Shown: piece after piece, positions 9,287-18,837 of the stretch
Numbering within the stretch: the first letter of the stretch is position 1
Layout: every line of letters starts with the position of its first letter
NCBI RefSeq assembly: GCF_019884785.1
Contig: NZ_CP082326.1
Location: 2,907,355 to 2,971,354, forward strand
Direction of reading: 5' to 3'
Source of the DNA: Crassaminicella profunda
Lineage (GTDB): Bacteria > Bacillota > Clostridia > Peptostreptococcales > Thermotaleaceae
DNA length: 64,000 nucleotides
Position numbers and translations under genes: made by a program
Notes under the pieces: model-generated
Databases searched by the model: none
What the model was told of the DNA's origin: nothing
The model's input: the letters and a program-made list of their open reading frames with translations, nothing else

Positions 9287-11170
9287 ATGATGACTTCTTA
9301 TAAAAATAAATCAAATATTAGAGAAGATATGAATATAGTCATCGTTGGACATGTAGATCATGGTAAATCTACTATTATAGGAAGACTACTCTCAGATACA
9401 AATTCATTACCAAAAGGAAAATTATCTCAAGTCCAAGAAATGTGTCGTAGAAATGCTCGCCCTTTTGAATACGCATTTTTATTAGATGCACTAAAGGATG
9501 AACAATCCCAAGGAATTACAATAGATGCTGCAAGAGTATTTTTTAAAACAAATAAAAGAGACTATATGATTATAGATGCACCAGGACATATAGAATTTCT
9601 AAAAAATATGGTAAGTGGTGCCGCAAGAGCTGAGGCTGCATTATTAGTAATAGATGCTAATGAAGGAATCAAGGAAAATTCTAGGCGTCATGGATATTTG
9701 TTGTCTATGCTTGGAATCAAGCAAATATGTGTTCTTGTTAATAAAATGGATCTTGTCTATTATAGTGAAGATCGCTTCAATGAAATTAAAAATGAGTATA
9801 GCACATTCTTAAATGAAATAAATATTAAACCTAATGCCTTTATTCCTGTATCAGGTATAATGGGTGATAATATTGCTTCATCTATTACTAATATGAATTG
9901 GTATGATGGAAATACAGTTTTAGATATGTTAGATCATTTCAAATCACTAAAGCAAAAAGAAAGTCTACCCTTTCGACTGTTTGTGCAAGATATCTACAAA
10001 TTCACACAAAATAATGATCATAGGCGTATTGTAGCAGGAACTATTGATTCTGGAAAAATTTCAGTAGGTGATAAATTAATATTTTATCCATCTGGAAAGA
10101 AAAGTACTGTTAAAAGTATAGAAGTCTTTAATGCCATAAAACCCAAATCAGTTTCAGCAGGAAATGCAGTAGGATTTACATTAGATGAACAAATATATAT
10201 TAAACGTGGAGATGTCGCTTGCATAGTAGCACAAAAAAAGCCAAAGATTAGTACAAGATTTAGCGCAAATATTTTTTGGCTAGGAAAAGAACCCCTTATC
10301 ATAAATAAAAAATATATATTAAAAATCGGTACATCTAAAGTAATTGTTCGATTAAAAGAAATCGTAAGAGTCATAGATGCTTCGTCTTTATCAAATCAAA
10401 ATAAAAAGCAAATAGACCGTCATGATGTATCAGAAATAATTCTTGAAACTGAAAAAGCAATAGCTTTTGATTTAGCTTCTGAAATTGATAAAACTAGTCG
10501 TTTTGTCCTTGTAGATGAATACGAAATTGCTGGTGGAGGTATCATCACAAGTTCTTTATCTGATGAAGTTCCTTTACCTAAAAGAAATATTCTCTGGCAA
10601 GATGTTAAAGTCACCTATGATCATCGTTGCAAAAATCTAAAGCAAAGAGGGGTGGTCATATGGTTTACAGGACTTTCCGCTTCAGGAAAATCTACCATTG
10701 CTATTGAAGTTGAAAAAAAACTTTATGAAAGAGGTTTCTCTACATACTTATTAGATGGAGATAATGTAAGACATGGACTTAGTAGCGATTTAGCCTTTAG
10801 TATAAAAGACAGAGAAGAAAACTTAAGAAGAATTACAGAAGTTTCTGCACTTTTTAAGGATGCTGGATTAATCACTTTGGTTTCATTTATCTCCCCCTTT
10901 GAAAAAGCAAGACAATCTGCTAAAGAAAAAATAGGCGATAAAAATTTCATCGAAGTATATGTCAAAGCTGATATAGAAACTTGTTCTATGAGAGACCCAA
11001 AAGGACTTTATGAAAAAGCAAAGAAAGGGCTTATAAAGGATTTTACTGGAATTTCATCCCCCTATGAAGAACCAAAGAATCCTGATGTTTTGATTGATAC
11101 AACAGTATTATCCGTTGAACAATGCACACAAAAAATTTTAGATATTATTTTATATAAACAAAATATATAA
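9287..11170 (+). CDS. cysNC: Bifunctional sulfate adenylyltransferase GTPase subunit / APS kinase (CysNC, NodQ-like)
   Basis: The first roughly 440 residues are a translation-factor-type GTPase with GHVDHGKST (G1), DAPGH (G3) and NKMD (G4), the CysN subunit that drives APS formation. The C-terminal 180 residues are an APS kinase: P-loop [18 protein letters not shown], and DREENLRR. Together with CysD it would convert sulfate to PAPS. I prefer the ATG at 9287 (or 9290) behind GTGAGG; a GTG at 9278 in the same frame overlaps that site. Length and domain order match NodQ-type fusions. PAPS can feed either reduction or sulfotransferases; no downstream enzyme is in the window. Confidence 0.92.
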   Translation: MMTSYKNKSNIREDMNIVIVGHVDHGKSTIIGRLLSDTNSLPKGKLSQVQEMCRRNARPFEYAFLLDALKDEQSQGITIDAARVFFKTNKRDYMIIDAPGHIEFLKNMVSGAARAEAALLVIDANEGIKENSRRHGYLLSMLGIKQICVLVNKMDLVYYSEDRFNEIKNEYSTFLNEINIKPNAFIPVSGIMGDNIASSITNMNWYDGNTVLDMLDHFKSLKQKESLPFRLFVQDIYKFTQNNDHRRIVAGTIDSGKISVGDKLIFYPSGKKSTVKSIEVFNAIKPKSVSAGNAVGFTLDEQIYIKRGDVACIVAQKKPKISTRFSANIFWLGKEPLIINKKYILKIGTSKVIVRLKEIVRVIDASSLSNQNKKQIDRHDVSEIILETEKAIAFDLASEIDKTSRFVLVDEYEIAGGGIITSSLSDEVPLPKRNILWQDVKVTYDHRCKNLKQRGVVIWFTGLSASGKSTIAIEVEKKLYERGFSTYLLDGDNVRHGLSSDLAFSIKDREENLRRITEVSALFKDAGLITLVSFISPFEKARQSAKEKIGDKNFIEVYVKADIETCSMRDPKGLYEKAKKGLIKDFTGISSPYEEPKNPDVLIDTTVLSVEQCTQKILDIILYKQNI

Positions 11171-11272
11171 AATAATATTATAATCTCCATCTTCATATTA
11201 GATAATGGCTATTCCCTATTCTCTTATAAGAAGCAATAGATTCCCGTAAAATAAAAAATAACTCTTCAAAAA

Positions 11273-11319
11273 AAAGAGAAAAGGACAAGTCTTATAAAAA
11301 GAGCTTTCCTTTTTTCTTT
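11273..11319 (+). terminator. Terminator between convergent cysNC and the giant surface protein gene
   Basis: A 12-bp stem pairs 11273-11284 with 11308-11319 (one G-T wobble). It is A-rich on the left and T-rich on the right, so it could stop transcription from both sides. Confidence 0.6.
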
Positions 11320-11397
11320 ACATCATTAAATTCAACTAAGAAAATTCAATATTATTTCATAACTAAACAATTTAGCTAGTAGTAACTTTTTTTATTT

Positions 11398-14300
11398 TTA
11401 ACTAATGTCTCCGCCACCTTTTCTACTCAAGCTTTTTTCTCCTGTGGTCTGGGACGAGTCCATTGCATTTCCTGATTGATCGAATATTGAATTACTTTGA
11501 GGCTTTATTTCTATCTTTTCTGAACCATTTGGTAACCCTGTTATCTTTAAAAATACCCTAATGGTCGTTTCTCCTCCAGTTAATGCGGATGCACTCTTCT
11601 CTTCTATATGATCTGCTTTTTTAACAGATAATATCTCTACATTTGTTTTATTCCAATCAGATTTATTTAATGTTAGCTCCAAATCATTCACATCAATAGC
11701 TGTTTCTCCCTCTTCATCTCCATATATAGGCTCACTCAAAGTAATATCCATATAAGGGTCGGCTAAAGCTTTTACTGTAATGCTAGCTGTATCTGTTACT
11801 TCACTAAATGCTGTTTCTCCACCATCTACTCTCGTATCTACTTTACTGCCTGTACGCTCACTTGTTTGATCCCATGCTTTGAAGGTAAAGGTCCCTCTTG
11901 TTTCTTCATTTGTATTTTTAGGGATAAATCTTATATAATTGTTCCCTGCAAGTAATAATGCACTCTGTTCTGAAACATTACCTATATTTGACCAATTAGA
12001 ACCTGTTGTAGCATATTGCCATGTTCCATTTCCTGAATCTATACTAGTTATTGCTATTCCTCTAAGGAAATCCACATCCTTATCCTTTATTGAGTCCCAA
12101 GAAATATTACTCACTCGCTCTCCTCTAGGGTCTATTTCATAACGATAAACAAAATCCATCTCAGGTGATTTTGGTGTAATAGTAGGTGCATCATTGATTG
12201 AAGTAATTTTTATTTTTGTTGTACCATCACGATCTATATCTTTTGTTCCATCATTTAATAAAATCTCAAATGTTGTTGTTACACTTTCCCCTACTTCTTG
12301 TTCATTTTCTTTTGGTGTAAATATTATTTCTTGTAATTTTGAAGTGATATTTTCTGGTGTATCTAAGTTAAGTGTATAATTTCCATAACCATTTTTAGTA
12401 AGCCCTCCTGTTGGACTTGAGATCGTTCCATTTGTTTCAGAGAATGTTATATTTATTTTCACAGAATCTCCTTCAGCATCACTTATAATTAAATTCTCAA
12501 AAGGTTTTATAGTTTCATTATCTCCTATTTCACCATTTGTAGTAAAACTTCCTTCAAATACTGGTTCTCGATTAAACTTTACAACTATATCTGCACTATT
12601 TCCTATTTTTAAGTTGGTACCAGAACTATCTTCATCATTTGCTATAAGCTTTATAGTTTCTTCCTTATCATGTTTTATCGTAAGTCCTGTAAAGGTAGCT
12701 ACCCCATTTACAGCTGATACCTCATTATTTGTAAATACTGCATTCCCAGTTCCATTTTCACTAATAGTAACTGTTTCTCTAAAACCTGTATCTACAATTT
12801 CCTCTTCATCTACTGCTTTTACTACTGGATCAGTTGTGAAATCATGAACCTGCCCTATCATAATATTTGTAGGACTTGGTTGTGTATCAAATATCAACTT
12901 AGTTGCCACTACATCACTTGTTACATTAAATGAATCTACTGTATTTAAATCACTTCCTACACTATCTTCATCATTTGCTGTAACTTTAAAGATTTCGTTA
13001 TCAGTAGTTGCATAATAAACAATATCTGTAAACTTAGCAATTCCATCTATTGCTGCTACATCTATATCTCCACCAAGACTTCCTGCTCCATTTTCTGTTA
13101 ATGTAATGATTTCAGTAAAATCCTTATCTATATTGTTAAAAGCATCTACAGCTTTCACTTCTGGCTGATTATCTAACTTAATTCCACTTGTACTATAATC
13201 TGGATATGTTTTGAATTTTAACTCTGTGGCTATAACACTCGCTTTAGCATTTCCGCTATTTGTAACAGCATCTTGACTACTTGCCATTTGTGTTCCACTT
13301 CCATCAACTGTAATGTCCGAATCCCCATCTATACTCACCGTAACAGATGCATTATCTGTTATTCCATTGTTATCAAAAAAATAAGCTTTTATTACATATG
13401 TTTCACTTAAACCATTATCTACTACAATGTTGTTACTACTTAAATCAAATGTCACCTTTCCAGCCCAAGGAATTTTATCAATTCCTTCAATAGGTAAATC
13501 TCCCCCACCACTTGAATTACTTAGAACATATTTAAGTTGACTAGCATTTGTACCACTTACATTTATATCTAAAGAAGTCACTGTTAAACTTTTGCCATCA
13601 GCACTACCACCATCATTTATTTTGAAATCAAATATTTTCACTGCTTTTTCTAGTGAATTAGCTGTTGTTGGTATATCTATAGCTATACTTTCATTCACTT
13701 CATCTCCTTGTGTGATTGTTCCATCAGAATCTGCTTCAAATATATCATTCAAATTAATAGTTATAGTAGCTGTATCATCGGCAGTAAGATCTGAATCTTC
13801 ATCATCAACAGCAATTGTTAATGTATAAGAAGGACTTGTTTCATAGTCAAGTTTACTCACATCATTTACAGTAATCTCACCTGTTGAGCTATCAATAGCA
13901 AAAGTATTTCCTGTATTACCTCCAGTAATAGAATACGTTAACCCATTTGTATCTTCAGTAGCAGAAACAGTTGTAACACTTGTTCCATTAGTAGTATTTT
14001 CATCTATTGAAACTGTTTTATCATCAATAACTGGATTTACATCATTAATATTTACATTCACAGTTAAAGAATCCGTATCTTTACCATCCGTTACATTTAC
14101 AGTAAAACTATCTGCACCAATCGTACTTGTATTTGGTGTAAAGGTAGCTGTAGTAGGCACTTGACTTCCACTACCATTACCTGAACCATTTACATTAAAC
14201 GTTCCTTTAGATGGAGCACTATTTTGTGACCAATTTAAACTCTCTCCATCTGCATCTGTAGCAGATAAGTGGTTTTTTATATCTTGTGCACTATCATTTT

Positions 14301-15453
14301 CGTTTATATTTATTACAATTGTCTTGTCTACATCATCAAATATAGGAGCGTTATTTGAAGGCATTGGAGTATAAAGCATACAAGGCGATTGACAGCATTC
14401 ATCACAATATGCACCAGAATAAGAATGAGGAAGTATATGTTTAAATTCATTTATTAATTTACCTTCTAAAACATTATTTTTTTCTATATTCCCAACAATA
14501 CTTTCTAACTTCCAATCTCCACCTTTACTCTCAGCACCAGTAGGATTAATAGAAGCTGCCACATCTGCACCTGTCATATTTGCTAGTTTTTCTATAAATG
14601 CTTTTCCACTTTCTCCCTTTGCTACATTACAACCAAATAATTGTACATCTCCATCTTTGCTTAAATACTCTCCAAGTCTTTCCCATTTTTCTTTATTTTT
14701 TTCTAACGTTTCACTAGATATGATTTTACCTTCAAAATACAATTTTCCACTTGAACCATGAGAAATGATGTTTAATTGATCTACATCCTTCATTTCTTCT
14801 AGTTTAGCAATAATGGTATCTAATGGATCATAATCACTCTCTAAAAGTAATATTTCCCCTTCTTTTACACTATCTCTTAATATTTCCCAGTCATCAATAG
14901 ATGTATCAATCACTGTTAAAGCTTTTGTTTCTTGTTTTTGATGATTATGAATATCCGAGTCATCATCTAAAAACACACTATTTTCTTTAAGAGGCATTTC
15001 TTCATTTTTAACATCTTTATTTACCACTAAATGAATAGAAGTATTTTTTACTTCCTTTTGATTCATGACCATATTTTTATTTAAGAAGCTATCTTCATCC
15101 ATTATGATATTATCATCTTTTGCTGCCATCTCTGATATTTTTGTTACTTCTACCTTTGGTTGAAAGCTTGATACAGCTTGTGCCATTACTGGAGTTGTTT
15201 GCAATGTCATCATAAGGGCTGCAATAGTCATACAAGAAGCAATTTTTTTGTGTAACTCCGTCCCTCTAAAAGCATTGATCACTTTTTTCATTATTTTTTT
15301 CTCATTAAAATTTCTATTTTCATCTATTTTTTCAATTAGTTCTAAACAAGCTCTTCTTTGTTTTCTTGTTTGCAAATAACTTTCATCTACTTCATATTTA
15401 TTAAACAATGATTGTTGATAAGTTGTAAAACTACTATTATTCTTTCGAATCAC
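11398..15453 (-). CDS. Giant surface protein with DUF4347 and cadherin-like domains
   Basis: About 1351 residues. I choose the GTG at 15453 because AAAGGAGG lies 9 nt upstream; an ATG at 15495 in the same frame has no site. A basic, helical N-terminus of about 70 residues precedes a hydrophobic signal (IAALMMTLQTTPVMAQA), an unusually late position. DUF4347 spans about residues 174-328 (ISHGSSGKL, QLFGCNVAKGESG, NPTGAESKGGDW). A cysteine cluster (YCDECCQSPC) follows, then cadherin-like repeats (ATDADG, FAIDSSTGEITV, LDYETSPSYTLTI) and many beta-sandwich units. The C-terminus lacks SLH or LPxTG anchors. The start overlaps the upstream TIGR03032-like gene, implying coupling. It is probably an adhesin or surface polymer. 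Confidence 0.85.
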   Translation of the reverse strand: MIRKNNSSFTTYQQSLFNKYEVDESYLQTRKQRRACLELIEKIDENRNFNEKKIMKKVINAFRGTELHKKIASCMTIAALMMTLQTTPVMAQAVSSFQPKVEVTKISEMAAKDDNIIMDEDSFLNKNMVMNQKEVKNTSIHLVVNKDVKNEEMPLKENSVFLDDDSDIHNHQKQETKALTVIDTSIDDWEILRDSVKEGEILLLESDYDPLDTIIAKLEEMKDVDQLNIISHGSSGKLYFEGKIISSETLEKNKEKWERLGEYLSKDGDVQLFGCNVAKGESGKAFIEKLANMTGADVAASINPTGAESKGGDWKLESIVGNIEKNNVLEGKLINEFKHILPHSYSGAYCDECCQSPCMLYTPMPSNNAPIFDDVDKTIVININENDSAQDIKNHLSATDADGESLNWSQNSAPSKGTFNVNGSGNGSGSQVPTTATFTPNTSTIGADSFTVNVTDGKDTDSLTVNVNINDVNPVIDDKTVSIDENTTNGTSVTTVSATEDTNGLTYSITGGNTGNTFAIDSSTGEITVNDVSKLDYETSPSYTLTIAVDDEDSDLTADDTATITINLNDIFEADSDGTITQGDEVNESIAIDIPTTANSLEKAVKIFDFKINDGGSADGKSLTVTSLDINVSGTNASQLKYVLSNSSGGGDLPIEGIDKIPWAGKVTFDLSSNNIVVDNGLSETYVIKAYFFDNNGITDNASVTVSIDGDSDITVDGSGTQMASSQDAVTNSGNAKASVIATELKFKTYPDYSTSGIKLDNQPEVKAVDAFNNIDKDFTEIITLTENGAGSLGGDIDVAAIDGIAKFTDIVYYATTDNEIFKVTANDEDSVGSDLNTVDSFNVTSDVVATKLIFDTQPSPTNIMIGQVHDFTTDPVVKAVDEEEIVDTGFRETVTISENGTGNAVFTNNEVSAVNGVATFTGLTIKHDKEETIKLIANDEDSSGTNLKIGNSADIVVKFNREPVFEGSFTTNGEIGDNETIKPFENLIISDAEGDSVKINITFSETNGTISSPTGGLTKNGYGNYTLNLDTPENITSKLQEIIFTPKENEQEVGESVTTTFEILLNDGTKDIDRDGTTKIKITSINDAPTITPKSPEMDFVYRYEIDPRGERVSNISWDSIKDKDVDFLRGIAITSIDSGNGTWQYATTGSNWSNIGNVSEQSALLLAGNNYIRFIPKNTNEETRGTFTFKAWDQTSERTGSKVDTRVDGGETAFSEVTDTASITVKALADPYMDITLSEPIYGDEEGETAIDVNDLELTLNKSDWNKTNVEILSVKKADHIEEKSASALTGGETTIRVFLKITGLPNGSEKIEIKPQSNSIFDQSGNAMDSSQTTGEKSLSRKGGGDIS

Positions 15454-16564
15454 TAGTATTTTCCTCCTTTTTTTCTTCATCTTTTTCCTTTGCATCCCTA
15501 TTTTCTATCCAAGAACAACCATATGGTGTAATGAGTGCTCTATGATCTAATGATTGTTGATAGTTTAGTATATTCGCTCTTTTGATTCCATCTAATACGT
15601 GTACATCATACAGTTCATCTACACTGTTTTCGTATTTTATTTCTCCAAGTATTTTTCCTGTTTTTATATTTACAATAACTACACCTGCGTGGATATCTTT
15701 TTCTGCTATTTCTAAGTCTGAAAATGTATGGGTTTTTCTTAGTTTACTTACACCGATAAAGGCATAGTCATCTTTAAAGCTAAGGCCTCTAATAAATCCG
15801 TCCATCTTTGCTATAACTTTGTATGTTTTATTCTTTATATCTACTTTTATAAGTTCTTCTGTAGCTGATAAAAGTAGATATACTTCTCCCTTATAAACTC
15901 TAGGGGAATGAGGCATAGGAAGACTCTCTAGAATAATTTCATTTGTTTTCGTATCTATTAATACTCCACCTGTAAGTTTATTTTTTCTCCAGCCTTCTCT
16001 TGATGAAGTCTTTGCAAAGGCTGTTACATATCTGATATTTGATTTTTCATCAACTGCCATGCCATTTAGATGACACAAATCTTCTGGTACAAATTCTTTA
16101 ATGAACTTAGGTTTCCATATAGGCTCAAAGGAATATCTTCCATCTAACCTTGATAAACAGCTAAAAGAAGTATTTACCCCTACTAGTCCCATATTTGTAA
16201 AAGCGATATCATGAATATCTACATAATCAGTTCTAAAGAGTGTTGTTGGAAAATAAAAAGCATCATAAGTATCTTGTTTGTTTGGGTAAGTTTTGGCTAA
16301 ATGCTCATCTGTTTTAAATACAGTCACATTTAATGCTCCTGCTAATGCCATCATATCTTCCTTTAAAGCAATCCCCATAGGTCTTGCAAAATCTCTTACA
16401 AGCTGGAACATATTTTTTCCATCACTAGATAAGATAATCACTTTTCCTGCTTGATATGTAGAAAGAATCAATGATATATTTAACCCATCTAATATTTCAA
16501 TTACATCTTTCGTATATGTACATGAAAATGGTCTTTTCGCTGTTATTCTATTATTATTATCCAA
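15437..16564 (-). CDS. TIGR03032-like (DUF4915-type) protein
   Basis: About 375 residues from a TTG at 16564, chosen because AGGAGG lies 9 nt upstream; an ATG at 16591 lacks a site. Motifs include LSTYQAGKV, ARPMGIAL, YDAFYFPTT, HDIAF and HLNGMAVD, a beta-propeller-like pattern that matches the TIGR03032 family as I know it. There is no signal peptide, and the C-terminus is a charged tail (KEKDEEKKEE). Its 3' end overlaps the start of the giant DUF4347 protein gene, whose ribosome binding site lies inside this gene. Close coupling suggests a helper role in making or modifying that protein, but this is inference. Confidence 0.7.
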   Translation of the reverse strand: MDNNNRITAKRPFSCTYTKDVIEILDGLNISLILSTYQAGKVIILSSDGKNMFQLVRDFARPMGIALKEDMMALAGALNVTVFKTDEHLAKTYPNKQDTYDAFYFPTTLFRTDYVDIHDIAFTNMGLVGVNTSFSCLSRLDGRYSFEPIWKPKFIKEFVPEDLCHLNGMAVDEKSNIRYVTAFAKTSSREGWRKNKLTGGVLIDTKTNEIILESLPMPHSPRVYKGEVYLLLSATEELIKVDIKNKTYKVIAKMDGFIRGLSFKDDYAFIGVSKLRKTHTFSDLEIAEKDIHAGVVIVNIKTGKILGEIKYENSVDELYDVHVLDGIKRANILNYQQSLDHRALITPYGCSWIENRDAKEKDEEKKEENTSDSKE

Positions 16565-16615
16565 TTTTTTATACCTCCTGCATAGAATCATGCTTAATAG
16601 GCTAATTTTTAAATC

Positions 16616-18673
16616 TTACCAAGGAAGAACTTCTTCATCCTCTCCATCTACTAAAATTGCTTTAATAATTGTTGGAGGTGTATGATCAATTTCTATATTT
16701 GCATAAGATATTTTTTGTATAGTACTTACATTTTTATTTTTATCTTCTGCTATTAGATAAATATCGTATGTTTTTCCATCTTCAAGACCTTCAATTAATT
16801 CGTTAGCAAATATTTCTTTATTCCCACTATGAATTACCTGCACACTATCATAATCTACTCCAGCCTTGATCTGTTCTACTGTTGGCGAAGTACTGTCTTT
16901 TTCTACTACTACATAGTAAATATTTGCTGATTCATTAGTCTCTGCCGTTAACTTCATTTTTCCTAAAACATCTCCAGCTTTGACTTCTTTTTTTGTGAAT
17001 ACTGGTTTTGTCGTATCTATTGCTGAAACTTTTATAGTTTTTACACTACTTTGTTTATTGTTATATTCATCTACTGCTGTTAAATATATATTGTATGTTT
17101 TTTCAGATGATAAACCACCATTATATACTTCTTTTGTTACTGTATTTTCCTCTACTCCATAGCTATTTCCATCGCTAATCAATTCAGCTACTGTAAATGT
17201 TATATCTTCTCCGTATACGGCTTCATATACAGTATAATATACAGTTCCTTTTTCATTTAACTTTGTAGATAGCTCAATCTTTAATTCACTGCTTTTCATT
17301 GTTGCAAAAGGATATCCTGTTGCCCATTCTGGTGGTGTTGTATCTTTTTCGTTATCATTGTCATTGTCGTTGTCATTATCATTGTTATTATTATTACTAC
17401 TACCACCGCTATTATTGTTGTTCTCATTTTCTTTATCATCATCATTTTTTGAATCCATCTTATCTTGTCCTATTTGAGCATCATCTACTTGATCATCCAC
17501 TTTTACATAGCCTGGTCTTTTTTCGATAGATACATCTTCACTTTCAATTTCTGCTTTATCAATTTTTCCTTCACCTTTTATTTCTGTTTTTTCCTTTGCT
17601 TCTAAATTTACTATTTCACTTCCCTTTTCTGTCTCTACCTTTGTTTTACCTTCTGTAATCAGTTTTTCTACCTTTGTTCCTTCTTCTAACTTTATTTCAG
17701 TTTTTTCTTGAGTTTGGATTGTTTTTACCTTTGTTTCACCTTTTATCTCTATCTTTGTTACTGATTTTGTTTTGATTTCTCCTATATTACTTTTTCCTGT
17801 AATTTCTACTTTAGGCTCATCTTTTACTTTTGTTATAACTATTTTTTCTACATCTACATTTTCTAGTTTTATAGGGTTTTTTGTAGTTCCCCCTGATACA
17901 TCTATTTGTCCTTTTATTTTTGTATTTTTGATTGTTAATCTTCCATTTACTCCTGGAGCTATGTATATATCACCTTTTATTTCTTTGTTTTCTATTACAA
18001 TATCTGGATTGATAATTGTAACTTTAGTAACACCTTCTGGCATATTGTCTATATCTTCTTGACTAGTTACAATGTATCCTAGCATATTTTCTACAATACT
18101 CATGATTTCTGCTCTATTGATAATTCCCTTTGGTTTGAAAGTTCCATCTTCATAACCACTAACATATCCCATTTGTGAAAAGCTCTCTATTTTTTCTTGT
18201 TCTTCTTTATTCATTCCTTCTAAATCTTTGAAATCTTTCTTTTCACTTTTTTGTTTTTGCTCTTCTACATCTATTATAAGACTCATCATATTTACTACAT
18301 CTTCTCTACTAGCTAATTCTTCTGGTCTAGCTTCTAAGTCCTTTATATATCCATAATATTTTGCTTTTGCTGTTTCATTTGCATACCATTCTTTTCCTTC
18401 TACATCTTCAAAATTTTGATTATCCTCTTCTTTAAGTCCAAAATATTTGTTGACTAAAGTAATCAATTCTGACCTCTTCATTTGTTGATCTGGCTTGAAT
18501 GTCCCATCTGGATAGCCACTTAACATCCCCATTTTGTGATGCTTTTTAAGGATTTTCTCTGCCCAGTGACCCTTTATGTCACTAAATTCTTGATAATCTT
18601 CATCTGCATAGCCCATAAGAGCTGTTGGAATAATAAGACTCATGATTAAAATAATTGCTAATATTTTTTTCAT
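16616..18673 (-). CDS. SLH-domain surface protein with polymer-like beta region and Asn/Asp linker
   Basis: The 685-residue protein has a signal peptide ending near GYADE, then three SLH domains at about residues 24-208 (FSDIKGHWAEKIL, GYPDGTFKP, GYEDGTFKP). A stretch at about 218-395 consists of short repeats alternating Ile/Val/Lys/Glu/Thr (EIKGETKVKT, KLEEGTKVEK), likely a beta-solenoid or extended stalk. An Asn/Asp run at about 411-445 separates it from two Ig-like domains (TYNIYLTAVDE, TYDIYLIAEDK). The N-terminal SLH set would tether the protein to the wall and project the Ig pair outward. The start follows AAAGGAGAG. Its promoter is shared with two other surface genes. Confidence 0.88.
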   Translation of the reverse strand: MKKILAIILIMSLIIPTALMGYADEDYQEFSDIKGHWAEKILKKHHKMGMLSGYPDGTFKPDQQMKRSELITLVNKYFGLKEEDNQNFEDVEGKEWYANETAKAKYYGYIKDLEARPEELASREDVVNMMSLIIDVEEQKQKSEKKDFKDLEGMNKEEQEKIESFSQMGYVSGYEDGTFKPKGIINRAEIMSIVENMLGYIVTSQEDIDNMPEGVTKVTIINPDIVIENKEIKGDIYIAPGVNGRLTIKNTKIKGQIDVSGGTTKNPIKLENVDVEKIVITKVKDEPKVEITGKSNIGEIKTKSVTKIEIKGETKVKTIQTQEKTEIKLEEGTKVEKLITEGKTKVETEKGSEIVNLEAKEKTEIKGEGKIDKAEIESEDVSIEKRPGYVKVDDQVDDAQIGQDKMDSKNDDDKENENNNNSGGSSNNNNNDNDNDNDNDNEKDTTPPEWATGYPFATMKSSELKIELSTKLNEKGTVYYTVYEAVYGEDITFTVAELISDGNSYGVEENTVTKEVYNGGLSSEKTYNIYLTAVDEYNNKQSSVKTIKVSAIDTTKPVFTKKEVKAGDVLGKMKLTAETNESANIYYVVVEKDSTSPTVEQIKAGVDYDSVQVIHSGNKEIFANELIEGLEDGKTYDIYLIAEDKNKNVSTIQKISYANIEIDHTPPTIIKAILVDGEDEEVLPW
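17345..17430 (-). repeat. Low-complexity Asn/Asp/Ser codon repeat
   Basis: Near-perfect repeats of GATAAT/GACAAT and AATAAT triplets encode an (ND)n and N-rich linker in the 685-residue SLH protein. Such tracts gain and lose units by slippage in multiples of three, which would change linker length without a frameshift. Confidence 0.7.
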
Positions 18674-18764
18674 TTTCTCTCTCCTTTCTAATTTCTCAAA
18701 AACAAGAAATTTATACTTGTTTTTAGGAAAACATTACAATTTTCGACGAATTCTGTCACTTTTG

Positions 18765-18810
18765 ATTATACCATAATTCACCTTATTCTAATCTAAAGAA
18801 ATCTTAAAGA
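18765..18810 (-). promoter_or_regulatory. Surface-protein promoter, copy 3
   Basis: Two TCTTTA boxes read on the minus strand (complements 18805-18810 and 18794-18799) are followed by a consensus TATAAT -10 (18765-18770). The distance from the nearer box to the -10 equals that in the copies upstream of 1858 and 7895. Confidence 0.7.
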
Positions 18811-18837
18811 TTTTAAAAAGGATGGGTTTCCCCATCC

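Noticed and set aside
17299-17529. His/Tyr/Cys-rich frame on the plus strand
   Set aside because: It is the antisense of the Asn/Asp codon repeat in the 685-residue SLH protein gene and has no independent support.
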